DNA from: an uncultured Acidobacteriota bacterium
GTDB taxonomy: Bacteria > Acidobacteriota > Vicinamibacteria > Vicinamibacterales > UBA8438
Direction: 5' to 3'
DNA: 5,543 nt
NCBI GenBank assembly: GCA_937888665.1
Contig: CALBET010000378.1
Span: 1 to 5,543, forward strand
Shown: positions 1 through 5,442 of the stretch, in pieces
Layout of the letters: every line of letters begins with the position of its first letter
Numbering within the stretch: the stretch's first letter is position 1
Position numbers and translations under genes: made by a program
Notes under the pieces: generated by a model
Databases searched by the model: none
Seen by the model: the letters and a program-made list of their open reading frames with translations, nothing else
What the model was told of the DNA's origin: nothing

Positions 1-95
1 TGGTCTTGACGACGCTGGTGGTCGGGGTCGTGGGGGTGGTGTCGAGCCTTGACGTGCTGCGGAAGAAGCCGCTCGGCACACTTCGGGCCGAGTGA
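1..95 (+). CDS. C-terminal end of a probable FtsX-like ABC transporter permease (partial)
   Basis: Only the last 30 codons are in the window, read from base 3 to the TGA at 93-95. They encode a strongly hydrophobic stretch (LTTLVVGVVGVVSSL, probably the last membrane helix) followed by a basic tail ending in KKPLGTLRAE. A final helix followed by a positively charged tail of the form P-x-x-x-LR-x-E is typical of FtsX/MacB/LolC-type permeases, and a similar tail (DPIESLRFE) closes the gene at the other edge of the window. The family call rests on this short tail alone, so another multi-span membrane protein remains possible. The gene runs off the left edge and its stop overlaps the -35 region proposed for the next transcription unit. 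Confidence 0.5.
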   Translation, partial: VLTTLVVGVVGVVSSLDVLRKKPLGTLRAE

Positions 96-120
96 AACAT
101 GCGGGCCCTTCTGCTATTAT
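92..120 (+). promoter_or_regulatory. Candidate sigma-70-type promoter with extended -10, for the dksA-like operon
   Basis: TATTAT at 115-120 is a near-consensus -10 box. It is preceded by TGC at 112-114, giving an extended -10 (TGn). GTGAAA at 92-97 matches the -35 consensus TTGACA at four of six positions, with a 17-base spacer. This is one of the few AT-rich patches in a very GC-rich window. Transcription would start near 127, leaving an untranslated leader of about 100 bases before the dksA-like start. This was read by eye and has no experimental support. Confidence 0.5.
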
Positions 121-140
121 TTGTAGTTTGTCCCTCGCGG

Positions 141-159
141 CCTACGGCGACGCCGTGGG
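141..159 (+). other. Small hairpin in the leader of the dksA-like gene
   Basis: CCTACGGC at 141-148 pairs with GCCGTGGG at 152-159 across a three-base loop (GAC), giving eight pairs including one T-G wobble. It lies just downstream of the proposed transcription start. A second, weaker stem (GACCG 185-189 with CGGTC 197-201) follows. No T-run comes after either stem, so neither is a standard intrinsic terminator. They could be a leader structure, a Rho-dependent 3' end of the upstream permease mRNA, or chance in GC-rich DNA. Confidence 0.3.
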
Positions 160-217
160 GTGGGGGACCCAGAGAGGCAACGCGGACCGAGGCCGCCGGT
201 CAGCGCTCGCCGTGATT

Positions 218-224
218 GAGGGAG
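218..224 (+). promoter_or_regulatory. Ribosome binding site that fixes the dksA-like start
   Basis: GAGGGAG at 218-224 ends five bases before the ATG at 230. It is the best Shine-Dalgarno match in this part of the window. It favours ATG 230 over the longer reading that begins at GTG 92, whose extra 46 codons resemble no DksA sequence and would overlap the end of the upstream gene. Confidence 0.8.
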
Positions 225-229
225 TTTCG

Positions 230-571
230 ATGGACGTGGCACGGTACAAAGACGCGCTGGTGGGAAAGCGTGCGGACATCCTGTCGGCTGGCGCCGGTGT
301 CAAACCGGTGCAGACGACGGAGGGAACGAGCAGTCGCCAGGGTGACCTGGCGGACCAGGCGGACGGCAACAATGAGGTCCATATTCAGCTGAAGCTGAAA
401 CAGACGGATGCCAAGATTCTGCAGGCGATCGAAGAGGCGCTGTTGCGGATGGAGCTGGGGACCTACGGGGTGTGCCGGGACTGCGGTGAGCCGGTGGCTG
501 CGGCGCGCCTGAATGCGATTCCCTGGACCCGCTCCTGTATCACCTGTAAGGAAAAACAGAGCGCGAAGTGA
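230..571 (+). CDS. Short DksA/TraR-family zinc-finger transcription factor
   Basis: Predicted 113-residue protein of the DksA/TraR family, which enters the RNA polymerase secondary channel and alters promoter-complex stability. A four-cysteine zinc finger, C-x2-C-x17-C-x2-C, is at C82, C85, C103 and C106, followed by a short lysine-rich tail. Helical sequence before it fits the coiled coil, whose tip carries D39-L-A-D42-Q-A44, the D-x-x-D-x-A pattern of true DksA proteins. The gap from D42 to C82 is 40 residues, the same as D74 to C114 in E. coli DksA as I recall its numbering, so the core is in exact register. The N-terminus is about 32 residues shorter than in E. coli DksA (151 residues). 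At positions matching the E. coli ppGpp contacts K98 and R129 the protein has A66 and I97; K139 is kept as K107. It is probably the first gene of the + strand operon and its stop overlaps the folK start. The family is secure. Whether it works as a ppGpp-responsive DksA is unclear, so I give no gene symbol. Confidence 0.9.
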   Translation: MDVARYKDALVGKRADILSAGAGVKPVQTTEGTSSRQGDLADQADGNNEVHIQLKLKQTDAKILQAIEEALLRMELGTYGVCRDCGEPVAAARLNAIPWTRSCITCKEKQSAK

Positions 572-1122
572 CCCGCTCGCCGATGGCTCCTCCGACCCAA
601 GGCGGGGCGAACGGCGAGAGCGGGGTGGAACGCCCCATCCGACGCGTGGCGGTGGGGCTGGGCAGCAACCTGGGCGATCGTGCATCGCACCTGGCATTTG
701 CGACCGACGAGCTCAGACTCCTGCTCTCGGATGTCGTGGTCTCGACGTTCGTGGAGACCCCCCCGGAGCACAATGCGCCACAGCCACTGTTTCTGAATGG
801 TGCGCTGGTCGGACTGACCAGTGACCCGCCACCTCGTCTCCTTGCCAGACTGCTCGATATCGAGCGCCGCCGCGGTCGGGTGCGCAGCTACCCGGGCGCC
901 CCACGAACGCTCGATCTCGACCTGCTGCTGGTTGGAACAGTGACCGTCGAGTCGGAGAGCTTGCGGTTGCCGCATCCCCGCTTCCGCTCACGGCTGTTCG
1001 TGCTCGAGCCGCTGGCCGAAATTGCCCCGACCATGGTCGATCCCGTGACCGGACTTTCGATCCGGACACTGCTCGAACGGTTGAGACAAGCCGACGGACT
1101 GGTCAGCCCACCGCTTTTGTGA
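568..1122 (+). CDS. folK: 2-amino-4-hydroxy-6-hydroxymethyldihydropteridine diphosphokinase (HPPK)
   Basis: Cytosolic folate-pathway enzyme that transfers pyrophosphate from ATP to 6-hydroxymethyl-7,8-dihydropterin, making the substrate of dihydropteroate synthase. Family motifs occur in order: GLGSNLGDR at residues 30-38, FLNGALV at 75-81, RGRVR at 102-106, PRTLDLDLLL at 112-121 and LPHPRFRSRLFVLEPLAEIAP at 134-154. D116 and D118 match the two magnesium-binding aspartates of E. coli HPPK (D95, D97), and R104 and R113 match its R82 and R92. At 184 residues it exceeds the usual roughly 160, because about 26 low-complexity residues precede the first strand. GTG 568 is chosen because it forms a 4-base GTGA overlap with the dksA-like stop, but its Shine-Dalgarno (AAGGA, 548-552) is 15 bases away. 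ATG 583 and GTG 625, the latter with GCGAGAG just upstream, are plausible alternatives. Function is very secure; the start is not. Confidence 0.95.
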   Translation: MTRSPMAPPTQGGANGESGVERPIRRVAVGLGSNLGDRASHLAFATDELRLLLSDVVVSTFVETPPEHNAPQPLFLNGALVGLTSDPPPRLLARLLDIERRRGRVRSYPGAPRTLDLDLLLVGTVTVESESLRLPHPRFRSRLFVLEPLAEIAPTMVDPVTGLSIRTLLERLRQADGLVSPPLL

Positions 1123-1137
1123 TGCACTCACGACAGG

Positions 1138-2283
1138 GTGTCTAAGGTATTGCGAATCGGCGCGGCTCTCACACTGGCGGTGTTGCTCGTGACCGCGTTG
1201 TGGTGGAGTCAACGCCAGCCTGACGAATTCGTCGTCTCTGGGGTCGTCGAGGCTGACGAAATCCGGGTCGGTTCGAGGCTGGGTGGCCGAGTCACGGCGG
1301 TGTACGTCGAGGAGGGGGCGCGGGTCGAGGCGGGGGTGGTGTTGCTGGAACTGGGGCCGTTCGACCTGCACGAGCGGCGTGCTGGCGCGGCGGCGGGGCT
1401 GGCGGGGGCGCGCGCCGATCTGGCGCGTCTCGAGGCGGGGCCACGCATCGAGGAGCGAGCCCAGGCTCGCGCGCGCCGCGATCGGGTGGTGGCGCAACTC
1501 GAAGGACTGGTCAACGGTCCGCGGACGCAGGAGCTGACCACCGGGAGACGGCTGGTCGAACTCGCCCGGGCAGAACTGGAGTTCGCCGCCGCCGAGGAGT
1601 CGCGGGCGCGCGCCCTGCACGACGAGGGGGTGGAGAGCGCCGAACGGCTCGACCGCGCCGTGACCTCGATGCGGGTAGCGGATGCGACGCTGGCGGTGCG
1701 AAATGAGGAGTTCGCGCTGCTGAAGGAGGGCACCCGTACCGAGGAGATCGCCGCCACACGGGCGGAAGTGGTCGAGGCGGACGCGGCGCTGGATCTGGTA
1801 GAGCGGGGGTATCGCGAGGAAGAGGTCGAGAAAGCACGCGCCGCGGTCGCGGCGGCGGAGGCGACACTCGCCGGCGTCGACCGGAGTCTCGACGAACTTG
1901 CTATCCGGGCGCCGGTTGCCGGTATCGTGGAGGCGATCACGCTGCAGCCCGGCGATCTCGTGGGGGCGAACGCGCCGGCGCTGTCGCTGCTCGACCCGTC
2001 GCGGCTCTGGGTGCGTGCCTACGTGCCGGAGAGCCGCCTGACGGTCGCTGTCGGGCAGGAGGTCGGCTTGCGGGTCGATCCGTTTCCCGGTGAGACGTTC
2101 CGGGGCCGCGTCAGTTTCATCGCCCGCGAAGCCGAATTCACGCCTGGCAACGTACAGACTCCCGAGGAGCGGTCGAAACAGGTCTTTCGCATCAAGGTCG
2201 ATCTACTGGACGGCCTTGATCGTCTCCGACCGGGTATGTCGGCGGACGTCCTGCTGGACGACACCGGCGGAGCATCGAGGTGA
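1138..2283 (+). CDS. HlyD/YbhG-type periplasmic adaptor subunit of an ABC efflux pump
   Basis: Predicted 381-residue membrane-fusion protein linking an inner-membrane exporter to an outer-membrane channel. An N-terminal anchor (residues 5-23) is followed by the first half of a lipoyl-like domain (GSRLGGRVTAVYVEEGARVEAGVVLLEL, 45-72), a long charged alpha-hairpin (about 76-255), the second lipoyl half (IRAPVAGIVEAITLQPGDLV, 256-275) and a beta-barrel region (LWVRAYVPESRL, 290-301; AEFTPGNVQTPEERSKQVFRIKV, 332-354). The AEFTP-x-x-V-x-TPE-x-R stretch is characteristic of the E. coli YbhG group. The hairpin tip has R156-x3-L160-x6-S167, the RLS motif used by AcrA/MacA-type adaptors to dock on TolC. 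Four G-x-R-x-E-E-like repeats sit on the hairpin. GTG 1138 lies 15 bases past the folK stop and in the same frame; AGG abuts it, so its ribosome binding site is poor and coupling to folK translation is likely. Its stop overlaps the exporter start. No outer-membrane channel gene is in the window. Substrate unknown. Confidence 0.92.
   Translation: MSKVLRIGAALTLAVLLVTALWWSQRQPDEFVVSGVVEADEIRVGSRLGGRVTAVYVEEGARVEAGVVLLELGPFDLHERRAGAAAGLAGARADLARLEAGPRIEERAQARARRDRVVAQLEGLVNGPRTQELTTGRRLVELARAELEFAAAEESRARALHDEGVESAERLDRAVTSMRVADATLAVRNEEFALLKEGTRTEEIAATRAEVVEADAALDLVERGYREEEVEKARAAVAAAEATLAGVDRSLDELAIRAPVAGIVEAITLQPGDLVGANAPALSLLDPSRLWVRAYVPESRLTVAVGQEVGLRVDPFPGETFRGRVSFIAREAEFTPGNVQTPEERSKQVFRIKVDLLDGLDRLRPGMSADVLLDDTGGASR
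2269..2272 (+). promoter_or_regulatory. Ribosome binding site of the ABC exporter, inside the adaptor gene
   Basis: GGAG at 2269-2272 lies seven bases before GTG 2280, within the last codons of the adaptor gene. Together with the GTGA overlap it supports GTG 2280 as the start and suggests translational coupling, which would keep adaptor and exporter amounts linked. Confidence 0.6.
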
Positions 2284-4430
2284 GTGTTCCGGCGATCGAC
2301 GCCCGCGGTCTCACCCGGCGCTTCGGCGAGCAGACCGTGGTCGATGCCGTGACCTTCCAGGTTGCACGTGGCGCCATTTTCGGACTCCTCGGTCCGAATG
2401 GCAGCGGCAAGTCCACCATCATTCGGATGCTGTGCGGCGTGTTGGTCCCCTCCGCGGGGGCGGCGACGGTGCTCGAACACGACGCCGAAACGGCGTCGGA
2501 GGCGATCAAACGTCGCATCGGCTACATGTCGCAGCACTTCAGCCTGTACGCCGACTTGTCGGTGGAGGAGAACCTTGACTTCTCCGGTCGGATCTACGGA
2601 CTCGACCCTCAGCAGCTGGACCAGCGCAAGCACGACGTCGCGACACTCGCCGGGGTCACCGACCGGATGGGGCAGCTGGCCGGGACGCTCTCGGGCGGAT
2701 GGAAACAGCGGCTGGCGCTGGCCTGCGCGCTGATCCATGAGCCTGAGCTGTTGTTTCTCGACGAGCCCACCGCCGGCATCGACCCGGTGGCGCGTCGCGA
2801 TCTGTGGGACCTGCTCTTCGAACTCTCAGGTCGCGGGGTGACGCTGTTCGTGACCACCCACTACATGGATGAGGCCGAACGATGCACCCATGTCGGCTAC
2901 ATCTACATGTCGAGGCTGCTCGTCGTGGGCCGCCCCGACGAACTGAAGGCGTTGCCGGAGGTCACCCCACCGGGGACCCGGCGGCTGGAGCTGACGGTCG
3001 ACCATGCCGCGAGGCGCCTGTCCGGGCTGCGCAGCCTGCCCGGGGTGCGGGACGCCACGCTGTTCGGTGAGCGGGTCCACCTGCTGGTCGACGACGATCT
3101 GTCTGACCAGGCCTTGCTGGCCGAGGGGGCCGGAGGACACCTGGCCGCCGTCGACCCGAACCTGGAGGACGTCTTCGTCACGCTGTCCCGGGCCGCGGAG
3201 GCGGGGAGCATCGCGCCCCGGATACCGCCCCCGTACACGGTGGCGGAGGTGGCGCCCGTCCCGGCGGCCCGGGCGGGGCCGGCCCTGCACGGGTTGGGGG
3301 CGATGCTGCTCAAAGAGTTCTCCCATATCCGCCGCCAGCCCGCCACGCTCATCTTCATGTTCGTGATCCCGGTCCTGCAAACCGTCATCTTCGGCTACGC
3401 GATCCGGACCGAGATCGAGAATATCCCCACGGTGGTCTTCGACCTCGACGGCAGACAGCAGAGCCGCGAACTCGTGGACGCGTTCGTGGCGACCGGCACG
3501 TTCGAGATCGTCGGGCGTGTCACCGACGACGCGGCTTTCAGGCGCGCTCTGCGGTCAGGCCGAGCCAAGGTTGGCGTCCGGGTGCCGGCGGACTACTCGG
3601 AGCGGTTGGTCGCCGGCGAGCAGGCGAGCGTCCAGGTGCTCGTCGATGGGAGCGACTCGAATGTTGCGATGACTGCGCAGAACACCGCGCAATTGCTGGG
3701 TATCGCCGTATCACGGCGGCTGGCGAGCGGTGTGCTGGAGAGCCAGCCGCGGGCACCCGCGCGCGACGCGGCGGGGAGCGTAGCGCTCCCAATCGCGATT
3801 CGTTCCCGTCTGCTCTATAACCCCGACTTGGAGAGTTCCCGTTTCTTCGTCCCTGGACTCGTCGGCATCATTCTGCAGCTCGTGACGCTCTTCCTGACGT
3901 CGTTCGCCGTCGTGCGGGAGCGCGAACTGGGCACGCTCGAACAACTGTTCGTCACGCCGGTCGGCCGTGCCGGAATCGTCCTGGGCAAGCTCGTGCCCTA
4001 CGCCGTCGTGGGCATCGCCGAGACACTCATTATCCTGTGCGTGATGGTGTTCGTCTTCGGCGTGCCCATTCAGGGGAGCCTGGCGCTGTTGCTGGCGCTG
4101 TCGTCGCTCTTCGTGGTCACGTCGCTGGGCATGGGGCTTCTCGTCTCGACCCTGGCCAGAACCCAGCTGGAGGCGATGCAGTTCGCGTTCCTGATTATGC
4201 TGCCTTCGATCCTCCTGTCGGGCTTCATGTTTCCCCGGTCCGAGATGCCGACACCGATTTTCCTGGTCACGTTCGCGATCCCGACGACCTACTTCATCGA
4301 GATTCTCCGCGGCATCGTGCTCCGCGGAGCTGGCTTGACTGACCTGGGGCCGGCCGTGACAGGGCTGTCGATCTGCTGCGTGGTCATCCTGAGTCTGAGC
4401 GTGGTGCGTTTTCGCAAGCAACTCGATTGA
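2280..4430 (+). CDS. ABC-2 type exporter with ATPase and permease fused in one polypeptide
   Basis: Predicted 716-residue inner-membrane exporter powered by ATP. The nucleotide-binding domain comes first: Walker A GPNGSGKS (38-45), Q-loop Q85, signature LSGGWKQR (137-144), Walker B LLFLDE with D161 and E162, D-loop AGID (165-168) and switch H194. All catalytic motifs are intact. After it come the accessory segment typical of ABC-2 ATPases, ending LEDVFVTLS (295-303), and a proline/alanine-rich linker (about 305-335). The permease half follows: a first helix at about 355-376, a large extracytoplasmic domain (about 377-520) and roughly five further helices between 523 and 708. The RERELGTLEQLFVTPVGR stretch (546-563) and LPSILLSGFMFP (641-652) are hallmark ABC-2 permease segments. 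In E. coli the related YbhFSR system uses a two-ATPase protein plus two separate permeases, and RbbA has two ATPases plus one permease. Here one ATPase and one permease are joined, so the active form is probably a homodimer. It is translationally coupled to the adaptor. Drugs or other hydrophobic compounds are likely substrates, but the sequence does not show which. Confidence 0.93.
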   Translation: MSVPAIDARGLTRRFGEQTVVDAVTFQVARGAIFGLLGPNGSGKSTIIRMLCGVLVPSAGAATVLEHDAETASEAIKRRIGYMSQHFSLYADLSVEENLDFSGRIYGLDPQQLDQRKHDVATLAGVTDRMGQLAGTLSGGWKQRLALACALIHEPELLFLDEPTAGIDPVARRDLWDLLFELSGRGVTLFVTTHYMDEAERCTHVGYIYMSRLLVVGRPDELKALPEVTPPGTRRLELTVDHAARRLSGLRSLPGVRDATLFGERVHLLVDDDLSDQALLAEGAGGHLAAVDPNLEDVFVTLSRAAEAGSIAPRIPPPYTVAEVAPVPAARAGPALHGLGAMLLKEFSHIRRQPATLIFMFVIPVLQTVIFGYAIRTEIENIPTVVFDLDGRQQSRELVDAFVATGTFEIVGRVTDDAAFRRALRSGRAKVGVRVPADYSERLVAGEQASVQVLVDGSDSNVAMTAQNTAQLLGIAVSRRLASGVLESQPRAPARDAAGSVALPIAIRSRLLYNPDLESSRFFVPGLVGIILQLVTLFLTSFAVVRERELGTLEQLFVTPVGRAGIVLGKLVPYAVVGIAETLIILCVMVFVFGVPIQGSLALLLALSSLFVVTSLGMGLLVSTLARTQLEAMQFAFLIMLPSILLSGFMFPRSEMPTPIFLVTFAIPTTYFIEILRGIVLRGAGLTDLGPAVTGLSICCVVILSLSVVRFRKQLD

Positions 4431-4433
4431 GCA

Positions 4434-4451
4434 CCTCCGCGGAGCGGGAGG
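4434..4451. other. Hairpin in the convergent gap between exporter and DoxX genes
   Basis: CCTCC at 4434-4438 can pair with GGAGG at 4447-4451 around an eight-base loop. Alternatively the perfect ten-base palindrome CTCCGCGGAG at 4435-4444 can self-pair. It occupies most of the 24-base gap between two converging stop codons, where a shared terminator would be expected. There is no T-run on either strand, so an intrinsic terminator is not supported. At most it is an RNA-end structure or a place of Rho-dependent termination. Confidence 0.22.
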
Positions 4452-4454
4452 CCG

Positions 4455-4868
4455 TCAGCTGGCTTTCCCGCGGGACAGCACGCGGTCCAGACTGAACGCG
4501 CCGCTCCCCGCCGTGGCGATGAACAGAAAGATGAAACAGTACAGCACGGCCGGTTCGCCCCGGTTCGTAATCGGTGTCAGCAGTCCGCCAGCCGCGCCGA
4601 CGTGGGCCATGAGATAGGCCACGGCCATCTCGCCACTGGCGATGAAGGCAGCGAGACCGGTGAAGAGTCCGACCATGATCAGCGCGCCAGCGCCCAGCTC
4701 GATAAGTCCGGCCAGGCCCATGCGGGAGACGTACTCGACCGGTCCGTCCGCGCCGAGGATGCCCAGGAGCTTCTGGGCGCCGTGGAGCATGAAGGCGTAG
4801 CCGGCGACGATTCGCAGGATGCCGTGGACCTGGTCCTGGAACTGTCCGAAGAGTCTCCGCAGCGTCAC
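4455..4868 (-). CDS. DoxX family inner-membrane protein
   Basis: Predicted 137-residue protein with four membrane helices (about 16-37, 51-72, 74-92 and 106-124). DoxX hallmarks are visible: LRIVAGYAFMLHGAQKLLG (18-36), with the conserved HG-x-x-K; GLIELGAGALIMVGLFTG (54-71); and N-x-GE-x-A-x-LY followed by GSGAFSLDR (102-129), the usual C-terminal signature. Length is normal for the family. Members are named after a thiosulfate:quinone oxidoreductase subunit, but most bacterial homologues have no established reaction and are loosely tied to redox or envelope stress, so no specific function is claimed. GTG 4868 is well supported: GGAGG (4878-4874) lies five bases upstream, and the start overlaps the stop of the secreted-protein gene by GTGA. 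It is the last gene of the - strand group. Confidence 0.92.
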   Translation of the reverse strand: MTLRRLFGQFQDQVHGILRIVAGYAFMLHGAQKLLGILGADGPVEYVSRMGLAGLIELGAGALIMVGLFTGLAAFIASGEMAVAYLMAHVGAAGGLLTPITNRGEPAVLYCFIFLFIATAGSGAFSLDRVLSRGKAS

Positions 4869-5389
4869 AGCGTCCTCCGATACACCAACGTCATCGTCCT
4901 CTCACCCCTCGGCGTGCCGCGTGTGGACTCGATGACCAGGGTCTGACCGTCCGCGCTCAGCGTCCGGAGTTCAGTCAACTCCAGGGAGACGTTTCCGCGT
5001 GGGGTCTCCATCTCCTGGGTCCCGGAGGTGACGAGTGTGCCGCCGTCCCAGCTGGCGGTGACCGTGAGCGTGCCACGGCCCTGCTCGATGGTGGTTTCAG
5101 TCCCGTCGAGGGCGTACTCCACCCTCTGACTGCGGTTCCCCTGGCTTTGCTCGATGGTGACGCTCGCCTCTGACTGGCTGATCATCAAGGTCTCGGCCGT
5201 CATGGCACCGAATCCGCCGCGGCCTCTGCCGCCCCCGCCCCCGCCGCCTCCGCCCCGGCCCTCCGGGATGTCGCTGGCGTCGCGGTCAAGCTGCCAGGTG
5301 CCAGAAAAATCGGTGCCCTGGGCCGACACGAACGCGGCCGGTGCGCCGATCAGCGCGAGGATTGCCGCGAGTATCACTGTGCGTTGCAT
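4865..5389 (-). CDS. Secreted glycine-rich protein of unknown function (FSGTW-LD type)
   Basis: Predicted 174-residue exported protein. A Sec signal peptide is clear: positive N-terminus (MQR), hydrophobic core VILAAILALIGAPAAF and a likely type I cleavage after VSA at residue 23. The mature protein opens with FSGTWQLD (28-35), a strand motif seen at the start of many lipocalin-like small exported proteins common in Acidobacteriota. A flexible stretch with nine consecutive glycines (46-54) and an RGRGG segment follows. The rest (about 65-174) alternates short beta-like segments rich in T, E and S, consistent with a small beta-barrel or sandwich. There is no cysteine, so it is not a lipoprotein. 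ATG 5389 is chosen because it begins the signal peptide, with GAGAAG (5399-5394) just upstream. An upstream in-frame start near 5491 would lie inside the permease gene and hide the signal peptide. It shares a GTGA overlap with the DoxX gene. Function is unknown; I do not recognise a named family. Confidence 0.85.
   Translation of the reverse strand: MQRTVILAAILALIGAPAAFVSAQGTDFSGTWQLDRDASDIPEGRGGGGGGGGGRGRGGFGAMTAETLMISQSEASVTIEQSQGNRSQRVEYALDGTETTIEQGRGTLTVTASWDGGTLVTSGTQEMETPRGNVSLELTELRTLSADGQTLVIESTRGTPRGERTMTLVYRRTL
4874..4878 (-). promoter_or_regulatory. Ribosome binding site of the DoxX gene
   Basis: On the - strand GGAGG at 4878-4874 is followed by five bases and then GTG 4868. It lies within the last codons of the upstream secreted-protein gene and decides the start of the DoxX gene, which has no ATG in the neighbourhood. 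Confidence 0.75.
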
Positions 5390-5442
5390 CTGTCTTCTCG
5401 CTCCGAATGGCGACCCGATGTCCGCGTCGCCGTCGGAACCGG

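Noticed and set aside
92..229. Longer version of the dksA-like protein starting at GTG 92 (46 extra residues)
   Set aside because: The extra sequence has no family similarity, overlaps the upstream stop and the candidate promoter, and the strong GAGGGAG site points to ATG 230.
1209..1940. Long - strand serine/arginine/alanine-rich frame opposite the adaptor
   Set aside because: Low-complexity antisense of the alanine/glutamate/arginine-rich hairpin; no recognisable domain or start site.
3711..4421. Long - strand frame opposite the permease (236 codons), rich in H, Q, R and E
   Set aside because: This is the composition expected from the complement of hydrophobic membrane codons in GC-rich DNA; the + strand permease is unambiguous.
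4434..4451. Bidirectional intrinsic terminator between the convergent genes
   Set aside because: The stem is short and neither strand has a T-run after it, so it is listed only as a hairpin.
5216..5265. CCGCC/CCCCCG-rich tract as a non-coding repeat
   Set aside because: It is fully explained by the glycine/arginine codons of the exported protein, though it could still vary in length by slippage.
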